Source: Phycicoccus duodecadis (lineage in GTDB: Bacteria > Actinomycetota > Actinomycetes > Actinomycetales > Dermatophilaceae). From it: a stretch of 64,000 nt of DNA. A program made the position numbers and the translations under genes. The DNA lies in contig NZ_PJNE01000001.1 of NCBI RefSeq assembly GCF_002846495.1, forward strand, positions 1,550,001 to 1,614,000, in the 5' to 3' direction. This document shows, piece by piece, positions 35,670 through 44,006 of this stretch. The notes beneath the pieces are model-generated. The model saw nothing but the letters and a program-made list of their open reading frames with translations. It searched no databases and was not told the origin of the DNA. Each line of letters opens with the position of its first letter. Positions within the stretch are counted from its first letter, which is position 1.

Positions 35670-36803
35670 GTGAAGACGCTTCGACTCGGCCAGATGGCGA
35701 GCCTCGCCCTGGTCGGTTCCATCGCCCTCGCCGGCTGCGGCTCCGACAACAACGCGAGCGGTGGCGGTTCCGCCTCCGCCAGCGGCTCCACCGGAGCCTC
35801 GTCGGCCCCCGCCGCCGACTGCTTCGAGGGCACCCTGAACGCCGAGGGCTCGTCCGCGCAGAAGAACGCCATCGAGGAGGCCGCCGCCTCCTACAGCGCC
35901 GCCTGCCCCGGGGCGACGGTGAACTACAACCCCAGCGGCTCCGGCACCGGTATCAAGCAGTTCATCGCCGGGCAGGTCGACTTCGCCGGCTCCGACTCGG
36001 CGCTGAAGACCGAGCCCAAGGACGGCAAGGTCGAGGCCGACGAGGCCGCCAAGGCCTGCGGCTCGCCCGCGTGGAACATCCCGATGGTCACCGGCCCGAT
36101 CGCGATCGCCTACAACGTCAAGGGCGTCGACTCGCTGACCCTGACCCCCGACGTCGCGGCGCAGATCTTCGACGGCAAGATCACCACCTGGAACGACCCG
36201 AAGATCGCCGCGGTCAACTCGGGTGTGACCCTGCCCAGCACCGCCATCAAGGTCTTCTTCCGCTCCGACGAGTCGGGCACGACCGAGAACTTCACCAAGT
36301 ACCTCAAGGCCGCCGCTCCGAACGCGTGGAGCTACGACCCCGCCAAGTCCTGGCCGGCCGCCGGTGAGGGCAAGGAGAAGTCGGCCGGTGTCTCCGAGGG
36401 CGTGAAGTCCACCGACGGTGGCATCACCTACGTCGAGTGGAGCTACGCCAAGGACAACAACCTCGGCGTCGCCAAGGTCGACAACGGCGGCGGCGCCGTC
36501 GAGCTGACCGGCGAGAGCGTCGGCAAGGCCGTCGAGGCCGCGAAGCAGGACGGCCAGGGCAACGACCTGCGCCTCAAGCTCGACTACGCCACCAAGCAGG
36601 CCGGCGCCTACCCGATCCTGCTCGTCACCTACGAGATCGTCTGCTCGAAGTACAAGGATGGTGCCACGGCCACCAAGGTCAAGAGCTTCCTGAAGCACTT
36701 CGCCGACCCGGCCACCCAGAAGAGCCTCGAGGACATCGGCTACGCGCCGCTGCCCAGCTCCATCGAGGAGAAGGTCCAGACCGCCATCGCGGCCATCTCC
36801 TGA
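35670..36803 (+). CDS. pstS: phosphate-binding lipoprotein PstS
   Basis: The high-affinity phosphate-binding protein of the Pst importer, tethered outside the membrane. 377 residues from GTG 35670. The lipobox is IALAGC with Cys23, followed by a Ser/Gly-rich linker. Phosphate-binding segments include EGSSAQKNAIEEA, NPSGSGTGIKQF, FAGSDSAL and FFRSDESGTTENFTKYL. Downstream hairpins probably let pstS be expressed above pstCAB. Confidence 0.96.
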   Translation: MKTLRLGQMASLALVGSIALAGCGSDNNASGGGSASASGSTGASSAPAADCFEGTLNAEGSSAQKNAIEEAAASYSAACPGATVNYNPSGSGTGIKQFIAGQVDFAGSDSALKTEPKDGKVEADEAAKACGSPAWNIPMVTGPIAIAYNVKGVDSLTLTPDVAAQIFDGKITTWNDPKIAAVNSGVTLPSTAIKVFFRSDESGTTENFTKYLKAAAPNAWSYDPAKSWPAAGEGKEKSAGVSEGVKSTDGGITYVEWSYAKDNNLGVAKVDNGGGAVELTGESVGKAVEAAKQDGQGNDLRLKLDYATKQAGAYPILLVTYEIVCSKYKDGATATKVKSFLKHFADPATQKSLEDIGYAPLPSSIEEKVQTAIAAIS

Positions 36804-36831
36804 TCCACCGGCGCTCCGGCGCCAGCCCGGC

Positions 36832-36892
36832 CGGCCCCGCGAGGGGCCGACCGGAACCGCCACGGGGGCGGGCCGCGAACCGGCCCGCCCCC
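36832..36892 (+). terminator. two tandem hairpins between pstS and pstC
   Basis: CGGCCCC/GGGGCCG (36832-36849) and the perfect 11-bp GGGGGCGGGCC/GGCCCGCCCCC (36864-36892). They sit inside the operon and are likely to attenuate or stabilise transcripts so that the binding protein outnumbers the permease. Confidence 0.65.
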
Positions 36893-36939
36893 ATCGGCAC
36901 GAGAACGACCAGCCCCGCACAGGAAGTCGTGAGGACCCC

Positions 36940-37938
36940 GTGACCACCTCCATCACCGGCCGCTCGGCCGTGGACGACGACCCCTCCGGACCCGTCGGCG
37001 ACCGCGCCTCCACCGGCCGGCTCGGCGACCGGATCTTCGGCGGCCTGGCCCTGGGCTCCGGCCTGCTCGTCGTGGGCATCGTGACCCTGGTCGGTCTGTT
37101 CCTGCTGTGGCAGGCGGTCCCGTCGCTGATGAAGAACGAGGCGAACTTCCTCCTCTCCCGCGAGTGGAACCCCAGCGGCGAGCACCCGCGCTTCGGCATC
37201 GTCGACCTGGTGTGGGGCACGCTGGTCACGTCGGTCATCGCGATGCTGATCGCGGTCCCGCTGGGGGTGGCGGTGGCCCTGTTCATCACCCAGTACGCGC
37301 CCCGGTGGCTGTCGCGGCCCGCGGCCTCCACCATCGACCTGCTGGCGGCCGTCCCGTCGATCGTCTACGGCTTCTGGGGGCTGAAGATCGCCGGCGACTA
37401 CTTCCAGCCCGTGGCCGACGTCCTGCAGCGGACCCTGGGCTGGATCCCGCTGTTCACCAACGAGAACATCAGCGCCAAGAGCACGTTGGCGTTCGCCGGC
37501 GTGGTCCTGGCGATCATGATCCTGCCGATCGTCACCGCCATCTCGCGTGAGGTCTTCGCGCAGGTGCCGACGACCCACAAGGAGGGCGCCCTCGCCCTGG
37601 GCGCGACCCAGTGGGAGATGATCCGCGTCGCCGTCCTGCCCTACGGCCGGCCCGGGGTCATCAGCGCCGCCATGCTGGGACTGGGCCGAGCGCTCGGTGA
37701 GACGCTCGCGGTGCTCATCCTGCTGTCCACCCTCAACCCCAACGCCGACTGGACCTTCTCGATCTTCAACGGCGGCTCGACCTTCGCGTCGCGGATCGCC
37801 CAGGGCGCCGGCGAGTTCGACACGCCGCAGAAGACCGGTGCCTACATCGCCGCCGGTCTCGTCCTCTTCATCGTGACCTTCGTCGTCAACGCCGCGGCCC
37901 GCGTGGTCATCGAGCGCAGGAAGGCCTTCACCGAATGA
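36940..37938 (+). CDS. pstC: phosphate ABC transporter permease PstC
   Basis: Inner-membrane permease subunit of the Pst importer, 332 residues, six predicted helices, with the ATPase-coupling EAA-like loop HKEGALALGATQWEMIRVAVLP. A GTG start follows the pstS hairpins, and the stop overlaps the pstA ATG by 4 nt. Confidence 0.95.
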   Translation: MTTSITGRSAVDDDPSGPVGDRASTGRLGDRIFGGLALGSGLLVVGIVTLVGLFLLWQAVPSLMKNEANFLLSREWNPSGEHPRFGIVDLVWGTLVTSVIAMLIAVPLGVAVALFITQYAPRWLSRPAASTIDLLAAVPSIVYGFWGLKIAGDYFQPVADVLQRTLGWIPLFTNENISAKSTLAFAGVVLAIMILPIVTAISREVFAQVPTTHKEGALALGATQWEMIRVAVLPYGRPGVISAAMLGLGRALGETLAVLILLSTLNPNADWTFSIFNGGSTFASRIAQGAGEFDTPQKTGAYIAAGLVLFIVTFVVNAAARVVIERRKAFTE

Positions 37939-38861
37939 GCACCGTGCAGCTCGACCACGCCGCCGCCCCTCCGGCGGCCGGGGCGTCCCCCGGGGGCGGC
38001 CTCGGCGAGAAGTCCGGCGGCCGCGCAGCCAAGGACCTCACCGCCCGCGTCCTGATGTGGCTGGCGTTCGCCGTGGCCGTCCTCCCGCTGGCCTGGATCC
38101 TGGGCGCCACGCTCGTCAAGGGCGGCCACATGCTCCTCGACGCCACGTGGTGGACCAACAGCCAGGCTGGCATCACCTCGCGTCGGGTCGGCGGCGGGGC
38201 CGTGCACGCCATCCAGGGCACGCTCGTGCAGGCCCTGGTGACGGCGCTGATGTCGGTACCGGTCGGGGTGCTGACCGCCGTCTACCTCGTCGAGTACGGG
38301 CGCGGGCGCCTGGCCCGGGTCATCTCCTTCATGGTCGACATCCTGACCGGGGTGCCCTCGATCGTGGCCGGCCTCTTCATCTACGCGCTGTGGGTGACCA
38401 CCTTCGGGTTCCAGCGGGTGGCGTTCGCCGTCTGCCTGGCCCTGACGCTGCTGATGATCCCCACGATCGTGCGCTCCACCGAGGAGATGCTCAAGCTGGT
38501 CCCCAGCGAGCTGCGCGAGGCGTCGTACGCGCTCGGCGTGCCGAAGTGGAAGACCATCATGCGCGTCGTGGTGCCCACGGCGTTCTCCGGCATCGTCACG
38601 GGGATCCTGCTCGGTCTGGCCCGGGTCATGGGCGAGACCGCGCCGCTGATCATCCTGGGGCCGTACACGAAGGTCATCGCCACCGACCTCTTCAACGGCC
38701 TGATGGCGACGCTGCCCACGATGATCAACCAGGACCGCACCGAGGCCCTCCAGCCGGCCGTCGACCGCGTGTGGGGCGCGTCCCTGACCCTCATCCTCAT
38801 CGTCTTCCTCCTCAACCTGCTGGGCCGCGTCATCGGCCGGTTCAGCAAGGTCAAGGGCTGA
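37935..38861 (+). CDS. pstA: phosphate ABC transporter permease PstA
   Basis: Second permease subunit, 308 residues, with an extended Ala/Pro/Gly N-terminus and six predicted helices. The coupling loop is [22 protein letters not shown]. It overlaps pstC by 4 nt and precedes pstB by 46 nt. Confidence 0.95.
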   Translation: MSTVQLDHAAAPPAAGASPGGGLGEKSGGRAAKDLTARVLMWLAFAVAVLPLAWILGATLVKGGHMLLDATWWTNSQAGITSRRVGGGAVHAIQGTLVQALVTALMSVPVGVLTAVYLVEYGRGRLARVISFMVDILTGVPSIVAGLFIYALWVTTFGFQRVAFAVCLALTLLMIPTIVRSTEEMLKLVPSELREASYALGVPKWKTIMRVVVPTAFSGIVTGILLGLARVMGETAPLIILGPYTKVIATDLFNGLMATLPTMINQDRTEALQPAVDRVWGASLTLILIVFLLNLLGRVIGRFSKVKG

Positions 38862-38907
38862 CCGCCTCACCGACCCCCCACCCCGGGACGAAAGAGACAC
38901 CGACACC

Positions 38908-39684
38908 ATGGCCAAGCGCATCGACGTCAAGGACCTCGACATCTACTACGGCGACTTCAAGGCCGTCGAGGGGGTGACGATGACGGTGGAGCCCCGCTCC
39001 GTCACCTCGTTCATCGGCCCCTCCGGCTGCGGCAAGTCGACCGTGCTCCGCACCCTGAACCGGATGCACGAGGTCATCCCCGGTGGCCGCGTCGACGGCT
39101 CGGTCATGCTCGACGACGAGGACCTCTACGCCTCCACGGTCGACCCGGTGGCGGTGCGTCGCACGGTCGGGATGGTCTTCCAGCGGCCGAACCCGTTCCC
39201 GACCATGTCCATCCGCGACAACGTCGCCGCCGGACTGAGGCTCAACGGGATGAAGAACAAGAAGAAGCTCGACGAGGTCGTCGAGCGCTCCCTCCAGGGC
39301 GCCAACCTCTGGAACGAGGTCAAGGACCGGCTCGACAAGCCGGGCGCGGGCCTCTCGGGCGGCCAGCAGCAGCGGCTGTGCATCGCGCGCGCCATCGCCG
39401 TGAACCCGCAGGTGCTGCTGATGGACGAGCCGTGCTCGGCCCTCGACCCCATCTCGACCCTGGCCATCGAGGACCTCATCAACGACCTGAAGTCCGACTT
39501 CACCATCGTCATCGTCACGCACAACATGCAGCAGGCGGCCCGCGTCTCGGACCAGACCGCGTTCTTCAACCTCAAGGCCACCGGTGAGCCCGGGCGGCTG
39601 GTCGAGGTCGGCGACACCCAGCGCATCTTCTCCAACCCCACCGAGAAGGCCACCGAGGACTACATCAGCGGCCGCTTCGGCTGA
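38908..39684 (+). CDS. pstB: phosphate ABC transporter ATPase PstB
   Basis: ATP-binding subunit of the Pst system, 258 residues. Walker [10 protein letters not shown], signature [14 protein letters not shown], Walker [14 protein letters not shown] and switch [11 protein letters not shown] are complete. [18 protein letters not shown] is the PstB-type Q-loop. Last gene of the operon; a large inverted repeat lies 17 nt after the stop. Confidence 0.96.
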   Translation: MAKRIDVKDLDIYYGDFKAVEGVTMTVEPRSVTSFIGPSGCGKSTVLRTLNRMHEVIPGGRVDGSVMLDDEDLYASTVDPVAVRRTVGMVFQRPNPFPTMSIRDNVAAGLRLNGMKNKKKLDEVVERSLQGANLWNEVKDRLDKPGAGLSGGQQQRLCIARAIAVNPQVLLMDEPCSALDPISTLAIEDLINDLKSDFTIVIVTHNMQQAARVSDQTAFFNLKATGEPGRLVEVGDTQRIFSNPTEKATEDYISGRFG

Positions 39685-39701
39685 CCGCCCCCCCACCCCG
39701 A

Positions 39702-39768
39702 CTTCGTGCGACTTACACACGTTCTCGCCGGCGAGGGGCTGCGAGAACCGTGTGTAAGTCGCACGAAG
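39702..39768. repeat. 67-bp palindromic element, upstream member of the second boxed pair
   Basis: Outer arms CTTCGTGCGACTTACACACG and its complement (ending 39768), with an inner TTCTCGC/GCGAGAA stem and one bulged base. It is exactly as long as the element at 40859-40925, and both share TCGTGCGAC at the ends and CGGTTCT (minus strand) inside. It could also serve as the pst operon terminator. Confidence 0.82.
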
Positions 39769-39861
39769 CCGTCATCCACAGGGGCGGCCGGAGCGGGGCG
39801 TCGTCCACAGGCGCGCCATGGGCCGTTGCCGCCCCTCCGCTCGTGTGGCGAGCATCGGGCG

Positions 39862-40902
39862 ATGCACCTCGACCTCGGCGCCCTTCCCGCCGTCTTCCTC
39901 GCCCGAGAGGCGGCGGACCTCCGGCTCGACGCCCGGCGGCTGTCCACCGGGGTGGGCAACGGGCAGCTGCTCCGCCTCGCTCGCGGCCTCTACGCCGATC
40001 CCGCCCGCTGGCCGACGGATGCCGTCTCCCGGCACACGTTGATGGCGGCGGCCGCCCAGCGCGCGGTCACGGGCTGCGCCGTGAGCCACGTTAGCGCGGC
40101 GTTGTCCCTCGCGCTGCCGAACCCGCGTGGCCCTTTCCCCAGGCCCGCCGTCACGGTCGACGACCATCTCCGCTCGCGGTCACCCGGCGCGTGGGCCACC
40201 CTCCTGCGCGGCGAGCTCCCCGCCGAGCACACGGAGACCGTCGACGGGCTACGACGCACGGTGCCCGCCCGCACGGTCGTCGACTGCGCGCGGCACCTCT
40301 CGGTCGGTGACGCTCTCGCCATCGCGGATGCCGCGGTGCGCGCCGGCGTGACCTCGCCGGCGGCCCTCCGGTCGATGCGCGACACCCAGCGCCACTGGCC
40401 CGGGGTCACCCGCGCCGACCAGGTGCTCCGGCTGCTCGACCCCCGGCGTGAGGGCTGGCTGGAGTCGTGGTCCGCCGCCGCCTTCGAGCGCCTCGAGCTG
40501 CCCCGGTGGATGCCCCAGGTCGTCGTCCGCGACGAGCACGACCGCTTCCTCGGTCGGGTCGACGGCTTCTGGCCCGAGCTCGGCGTCGTGGCCGAGGCCG
40601 ACGGCCGCGGCAAGTATCTGGGCGATGTCGACCCTGCCCTGGACCGCAGCCCGGAGGCCATGGCCGGCCGCGTCCTCTCCGCCGGCGAGCGCGAGGTGGG
40701 GCTGCGCTCGTGCGGGGTCGGGGTGGTGCGGTGGACCACGACGGAGATCACGCGCCAGCAGCTGCTGGTCACCGCGCGGTGGCGCTCCGAGGTGCAGCGC
40801 ACCGACCCGCGCCGCATCCGCGCCACCTTCACCTGCTCCTGCTGCGGGGCGCCCGTGACCTCGTGCGACATCGGTACGGATTTCTGGGCGTCCGCCGCGT
40901 AG
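39862..40902 (+). CDS. AbiEi-like HTH plus PD-(D/E)XK-like protein, second copy
   Basis: A 346-residue distant paralogue of the protein at 5829-6773. The winged-helix N-terminus includes LLRLARGLYADP; the helical middle has VPARTVVDCARHLSVGDALAIADAAVR. The nuclease-like part LGRVDGFWPELGVVAEADGRGKYLG keeps the D...E-x-D-G-x-x-K pattern. The C-terminus CSCCGAPVTSCDIGTDFW is partly encoded by the left arm of the palindrome at 40859-40925, so the repeat has probably replaced the original 3' end. No toxin partner is adjacent. CTGTGGAT-like words lie upstream of both paralogues. Confidence 0.72.
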   Translation: MHLDLGALPAVFLAREAADLRLDARRLSTGVGNGQLLRLARGLYADPARWPTDAVSRHTLMAAAAQRAVTGCAVSHVSAALSLALPNPRGPFPRPAVTVDDHLRSRSPGAWATLLRGELPAEHTETVDGLRRTVPARTVVDCARHLSVGDALAIADAAVRAGVTSPAALRSMRDTQRHWPGVTRADQVLRLLDPRREGWLESWSAAAFERLELPRWMPQVVVRDEHDRFLGRVDGFWPELGVVAEADGRGKYLGDVDPALDRSPEAMAGRVLSAGEREVGLRSCGVGVVRWTTTEITRQQLLVTARWRSEVQRTDPRRIRATFTCSCCGAPVTSCDIGTDFWASAA

Positions 40903-40925
40903 AACCGCACCGATGTCGCACGAGG
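40859..40925. repeat. 67-bp palindromic element, downstream member of the second boxed pair
   Basis: Arms CCTCGTGCGACATCGGT and its complement enclose a core that on the minus strand reads GGTTCTACGCGGCGGACGC, matching GGTTCCACGCCGCGGACGC of copy 2. The left arm lies inside the 39862 gene, including its last codons. It links the two repeat groups. Confidence 0.82.
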
Positions 40926-40969
40926 TCGTGGATGGGGCCGGGCGGATGAGGGCGGAGCGGGCGGCCCGC

Positions 40970-41965
40970 TCAGGTGAGGGGCGAGAGCAGCCCGTAGACG
41001 AGCGCCGCGGCCAGCCCGGCCCCGGGGAAGGTGAGCACCCAGGCCAGCACGATCGAGCGCGCCACGCCCCACCGCACGGCCTTGGCCGACCGCGTCGCGC
41101 CCACCCCGGTGATGGCTGCGGTGATGGCGTGCGTCGTCGAGATGGGCGCGCCGGTGGCCGTCGCCACGTACAGCACCGAGGCCGCCGTGGCCTCGGCCGC
41201 GAAGCCCTGCGGCGGGTCGAGGTGGATGATGCCGCGCCCGAGCGTGCGCATGATCCGCCATCCCCCGGCCGCCGAGCCCAGGCTGAGCACCACCGCCGAC
41301 AGCGCGATCACCCACAGCGGCACCGAGGGGTCGTCCGCCGGCTGGTGCCCGGCCGCCACCAGGGCGAGCGCCACCACGCCGGCCGTCTTGGTCGCGTCCT
41401 GCATCCCGTGCCCGAACGCCATCGCCGCGGCCGAGACCGTCTGGGCGTACCGGAAGCCCCGCGCCGTGGGCCCCGGCGAGGCCCGCCGGAAGATCCACAG
41501 GATGGCGGTCATCACCAGGAAGCCGCCCACGACGCCCACCACCGGCGACACCACCATCGGGATCGCGACCTTGTCGCGCACGCTCCCCCACTGCACGCTC
41601 GCCCCGGCCGCCAGCGCCGCGCCCCCGAGCCCGCCCACCAGGGCGTGCGTCGACGACGAGGGCAGCCCCCGCCACCAGGTCAGCAGGTTCCACCCGGTGG
41701 CCCCCACGAGGGCCCCGACGCACAGCACGATCCCGGTGGCCCCGGTGGGCACCACCACGATGTCGGAGCCGATGGTCTCGGCGACGCGCATCCCGGCGAA
41801 CGCGCCGAGGAGGTTCATCACGGCCCCGAGACCCAGCGCGATGCGCGGGGTGAGGGCCCGCGTCGTCACCGAGGTCGCGATGGCGTTCGCCGCGTCGTGG
41901 AAGCCGTTGGTGTAGGTGAAGCCCATCGCGAGGACGACGACGAGCGCGACGGGCCACCAGTCCAC
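40970..41965 (-). CDS. pit: low-affinity inorganic phosphate transporter, Pit family
   Basis: A 331-residue membrane carrier with the two PiT signatures: GFTYTNGFHDAANAIAT at the start and GAPISTTHAITAAITGVGA near the end, about ten helices in all. It moves metal-phosphate complexes driven by the proton gradient. GTG 41965 lies 5 nt after the stop of the DUF47 gene, so they are co-transcribed. Confidence 0.94.
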   Translation of the reverse strand: MDWWPVALVVVLAMGFTYTNGFHDAANAIATSVTTRALTPRIALGLGAVMNLLGAFAGMRVAETIGSDIVVVPTGATGIVLCVGALVGATGWNLLTWWRGLPSSSTHALVGGLGGAALAAGASVQWGSVRDKVAIPMVVSPVVGVVGGFLVMTAILWIFRRASPGPTARGFRYAQTVSAAAMAFGHGMQDATKTAGVVALALVAAGHQPADDPSVPLWVIALSAVVLSLGSAAGGWRIMRTLGRGIIHLDPPQGFAAEATAASVLYVATATGAPISTTHAITAAITGVGATRSAKAVRWGVARSIVLAWVLTFPGAGLAAALVYGLLSPLT

Positions 41966-41970
41966 GACGG

Positions 41971-42594
41971 TCAGGACTCCCGGACCGCGATCGCCTCGAG
42001 CGTGAGCGCCACGTGCTCGAAGCCGTTGGCGGTGGCCTCGAGCGCGTCGATGATGTCCTTGTGCTTCATCACCGTCAGGGGGTCGGCCTTCTTGACGTTG
42101 AAGAGGTCGGCCAGCATCCGGCGGTACTGCTTGTTGGCGCGGTTCTCGAGCCGGTTCACCTCGACCCAGTAGTCGCCGAGCTCCTTCAGCGAGCGCATCC
42201 TGGGCATCGCGTCGACCGTCAGCTCGGCCATCCGCGAGATGATCTCGACCTGCTTGGCGACCCGCGGCAGCACCTCGTCGACCTGGTAGAGCACGATCAG
42301 GTCGACCGCGGCCTCCATCAGGTCGACGCACTGCTCGAGCGCGATCGCCAGCGTGTGCATGTCGGCCCGGTCGAACGGGGTGACGAACGAGCCGGCGACG
42401 CGGCGGATGATCTCGTGCGTGGCCTCGTCGGACGCGGCCTCGATGTCGTGCATCCGGCGCAGGATGTCCTCGCGCTCGTCGGCGTCGGCCCCCAGCAGCA
42501 GGGTCAGCTCGCGGGCACCCTCGACCAGCTGCTGGGCCGAGGTGGCGAACAGCGCGTAGAACGTCGGGTCCTGCGGGGTGAGGCGAAAGCCCAC
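41971..42594 (-). CDS. DUF47/PhoU-like accessory protein of Pit
   Basis: A 207-residue helical protein related to PhoU (DUF47, YkaA type). Segments include FTPFDRADMHTLAIAL-like TPFDRADMHTLAIALEQCVD and WVEVNRLENRANKQYRRMLADLF. Such proteins almost always precede pit genes and probably regulate or assemble the carrier. Starts with GTG. Confidence 0.92.
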   Translation of the reverse strand: MGFRLTPQDPTFYALFATSAQQLVEGARELTLLLGADADEREDILRRMHDIEAASDEATHEIIRRVAGSFVTPFDRADMHTLAIALEQCVDLMEAAVDLIVLYQVDEVLPRVAKQVEIISRMAELTVDAMPRMRSLKELGDYWVEVNRLENRANKQYRRMLADLFNVKKADPLTVMKHKDIIDALEATANGFEHVALTLEAIAVRES

Positions 42595-42714
42595 GGTTCG
42601 GTCTCCGGATGGTCGGCCCAGTGCTGGCTACAGGCTAGAGCCAGCGCGGGCCGCTCACGAACAGGGTCCGCGGATCCTGGGTGCCGGTGTGGACGGTGGG
42701 GTGGGGCGACGCGC

Positions 42715-42939
42715 CTAGCGCGGGGCGTCGTCGGGGCCGGGATCGGCCACGACGCCCTCGGCCGGGGGCTCGGCCGCCTCCGCCCCGCCGGGCTGCTCGA
42801 GGCCGTCGACGCCCAGCACCTCGTCGATGGTCGACTGGCTCATCGGCCCGTCGGCGTCGGCCGCGGCCAGCACGAGGGCACCGACGAGGTCGATCTCGCC
42901 CTGGAGATCGTCGTCGGTCAAGGAAGGGTCACCCTGCAT
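42715..42939 (-). CDS. small acidic protein of unknown function
   Basis: A 74-residue acidic protein (MQGDPSLTDDDLQGEIDLVG...) with helix-forming repeats and a Pro/Glu/Ala-rich tail. ATG 42939 is 6 nt after TACCGT (42951-42946 on the minus strand), so leaderless expression is likely; an ATG two codons upstream overlaps that box spacing and is less likely. Similar small proteins occur across actinobacteria without known function. Confidence 0.62.
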   Translation of the reverse strand: MQGDPSLTDDDLQGEIDLVGALVLAAADADGPMSQSTIDEVLGVDGLEQPGGAEAAEPPAEGVVADPGPDDAPR

Positions 42940-43032
42940 CCTCATACGGTAGGTCCGACCCGACCACCCCCGCTCGTTGTCCACAGGGCAATGTCGCATC
43001 GGCCGGGTCGCGGCGCCGAACGGAGGAGGGGT

Positions 43033-43121
43033 GTGGGTGCAGGACCGGGAGCACCTCTCGGTGCGAGGCCGCTCGTAGCGGCTGATGTTGGGACCCGGGG
43101 CTGCCGCGGTCCTGCACCCAC
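43033..43121. repeat. 89-bp inverted-repeat element
   Basis: Perfect 15-bp arms GTGGGTGCAGGACCG (43033-43047) and CGGTCCTGCACCCAC (43107-43121) enclose 59 bp with smaller stems. It lies between two minus-strand genes, downstream of the 43234 gene, so it can serve as a terminator. Its arms differ from the other palindromic elements. Confidence 0.65.
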
Positions 43122-43233
43122 GACAGACCCTAACGCCCCACCCCGGCGGATGTGTTCCGCCCGTCGAACCCGGGAGGGCGGCATCCGGAGGGCCGCGGGT
43201 CCACCAGCGGGACGAAGGGCCGACCAGCCGGGG

Positions 43234-43878
43234 TCAGTCGAGGTCGCCGGCCCGCCAGAGGGCGGCGCTCTTGCGCAGGTCCTCGCCGGTGGTGAGCAGC
43301 GCGGCCCCGCTGCGGGTCAGGCCGCTGGCGCCGGCGGGGTCGAGGGCGTCCTGGTCGTGGGCGAGCTCGGCGCGGCCGGCGGCGATGACGGCGCAGAAGG
43401 CCGCGGCCCGCTCGAGCGCCACGGCGAGGTCGCCGTCGAAGACGCCGGCCAGGATCTGGTCGGCCACCCGCTGCAGCTCCTCGGGGCGCGGCGGCTCGGC
43501 GATGCCGGCCACGGCGTGCGCCACGTCGGTGAAGCGGATGCCGGCGGCGTACTCGCGGCTGGCCTCCTCGGGGCTGCGGCGGACCCACTCGCGCAGCGCG
43601 TAGAGGCGCCACAGCGCACCGGGGAGGGACCGGGCCGGGCGCGCCGCCCACAGGTCGGCCACCGTGGGCAGCCCGAGGTCGTCGACCAGGCCCACGAGGC
43701 GAGAGGTGACCTCGGGGTCGCGGGCCGCCCGGCCGGTGCCGACGAGGATGGCGGCCGTCTCGTGCGCGACCTCGGTCACCTCGGCCGGCCCCGGCAGCAG
43801 GCCGCCATGGGCCTCGAGGTTCTCGGGGCCGAACTGGAGCGGTCGCCGCGGGAGCGGGCGGCCTCCGTCGCTGGTCAT
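43234..43878 (-). CDS. conserved actinobacterial protein of unknown function
   Basis: A 214-residue, mostly helical, soluble protein: early VTEVAHETAAILVGTGRAA, a middle ALWRLYALREWVRRSPEEASREY and a C-terminal ALLTTGEDLRKSAALWRAGDLD. No catalytic or DNA-binding motif is recognised. The ATG is 6 nt after CAGACT. It is divergent from the YihY/BrkB gene. Confidence 0.7.
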   Translation of the reverse strand: MTSDGGRPLPRRPLQFGPENLEAHGGLLPGPAEVTEVAHETAAILVGTGRAARDPEVTSRLVGLVDDLGLPTVADLWAARPARSLPGALWRLYALREWVRRSPEEASREYAAGIRFTDVAHAVAGIAEPPRPEELQRVADQILAGVFDGDLAVALERAAAFCAVIAAGRAELAHDQDALDPAGASGLTRSGAALLTTGEDLRKSAALWRAGDLD

Positions 43879-44006
43879 CGAGCCAGTCTGACAGGTGGCC
43901 CTGCCCGGGGCTTGCGGACCCGTCACCTGCGACGTCGTGCCACCGGCGGCTAGGTTGGACCGGACCCGAGGCGCACCCACGCCGTCCGCTCAGCCCAGGA
44001 GGACCG

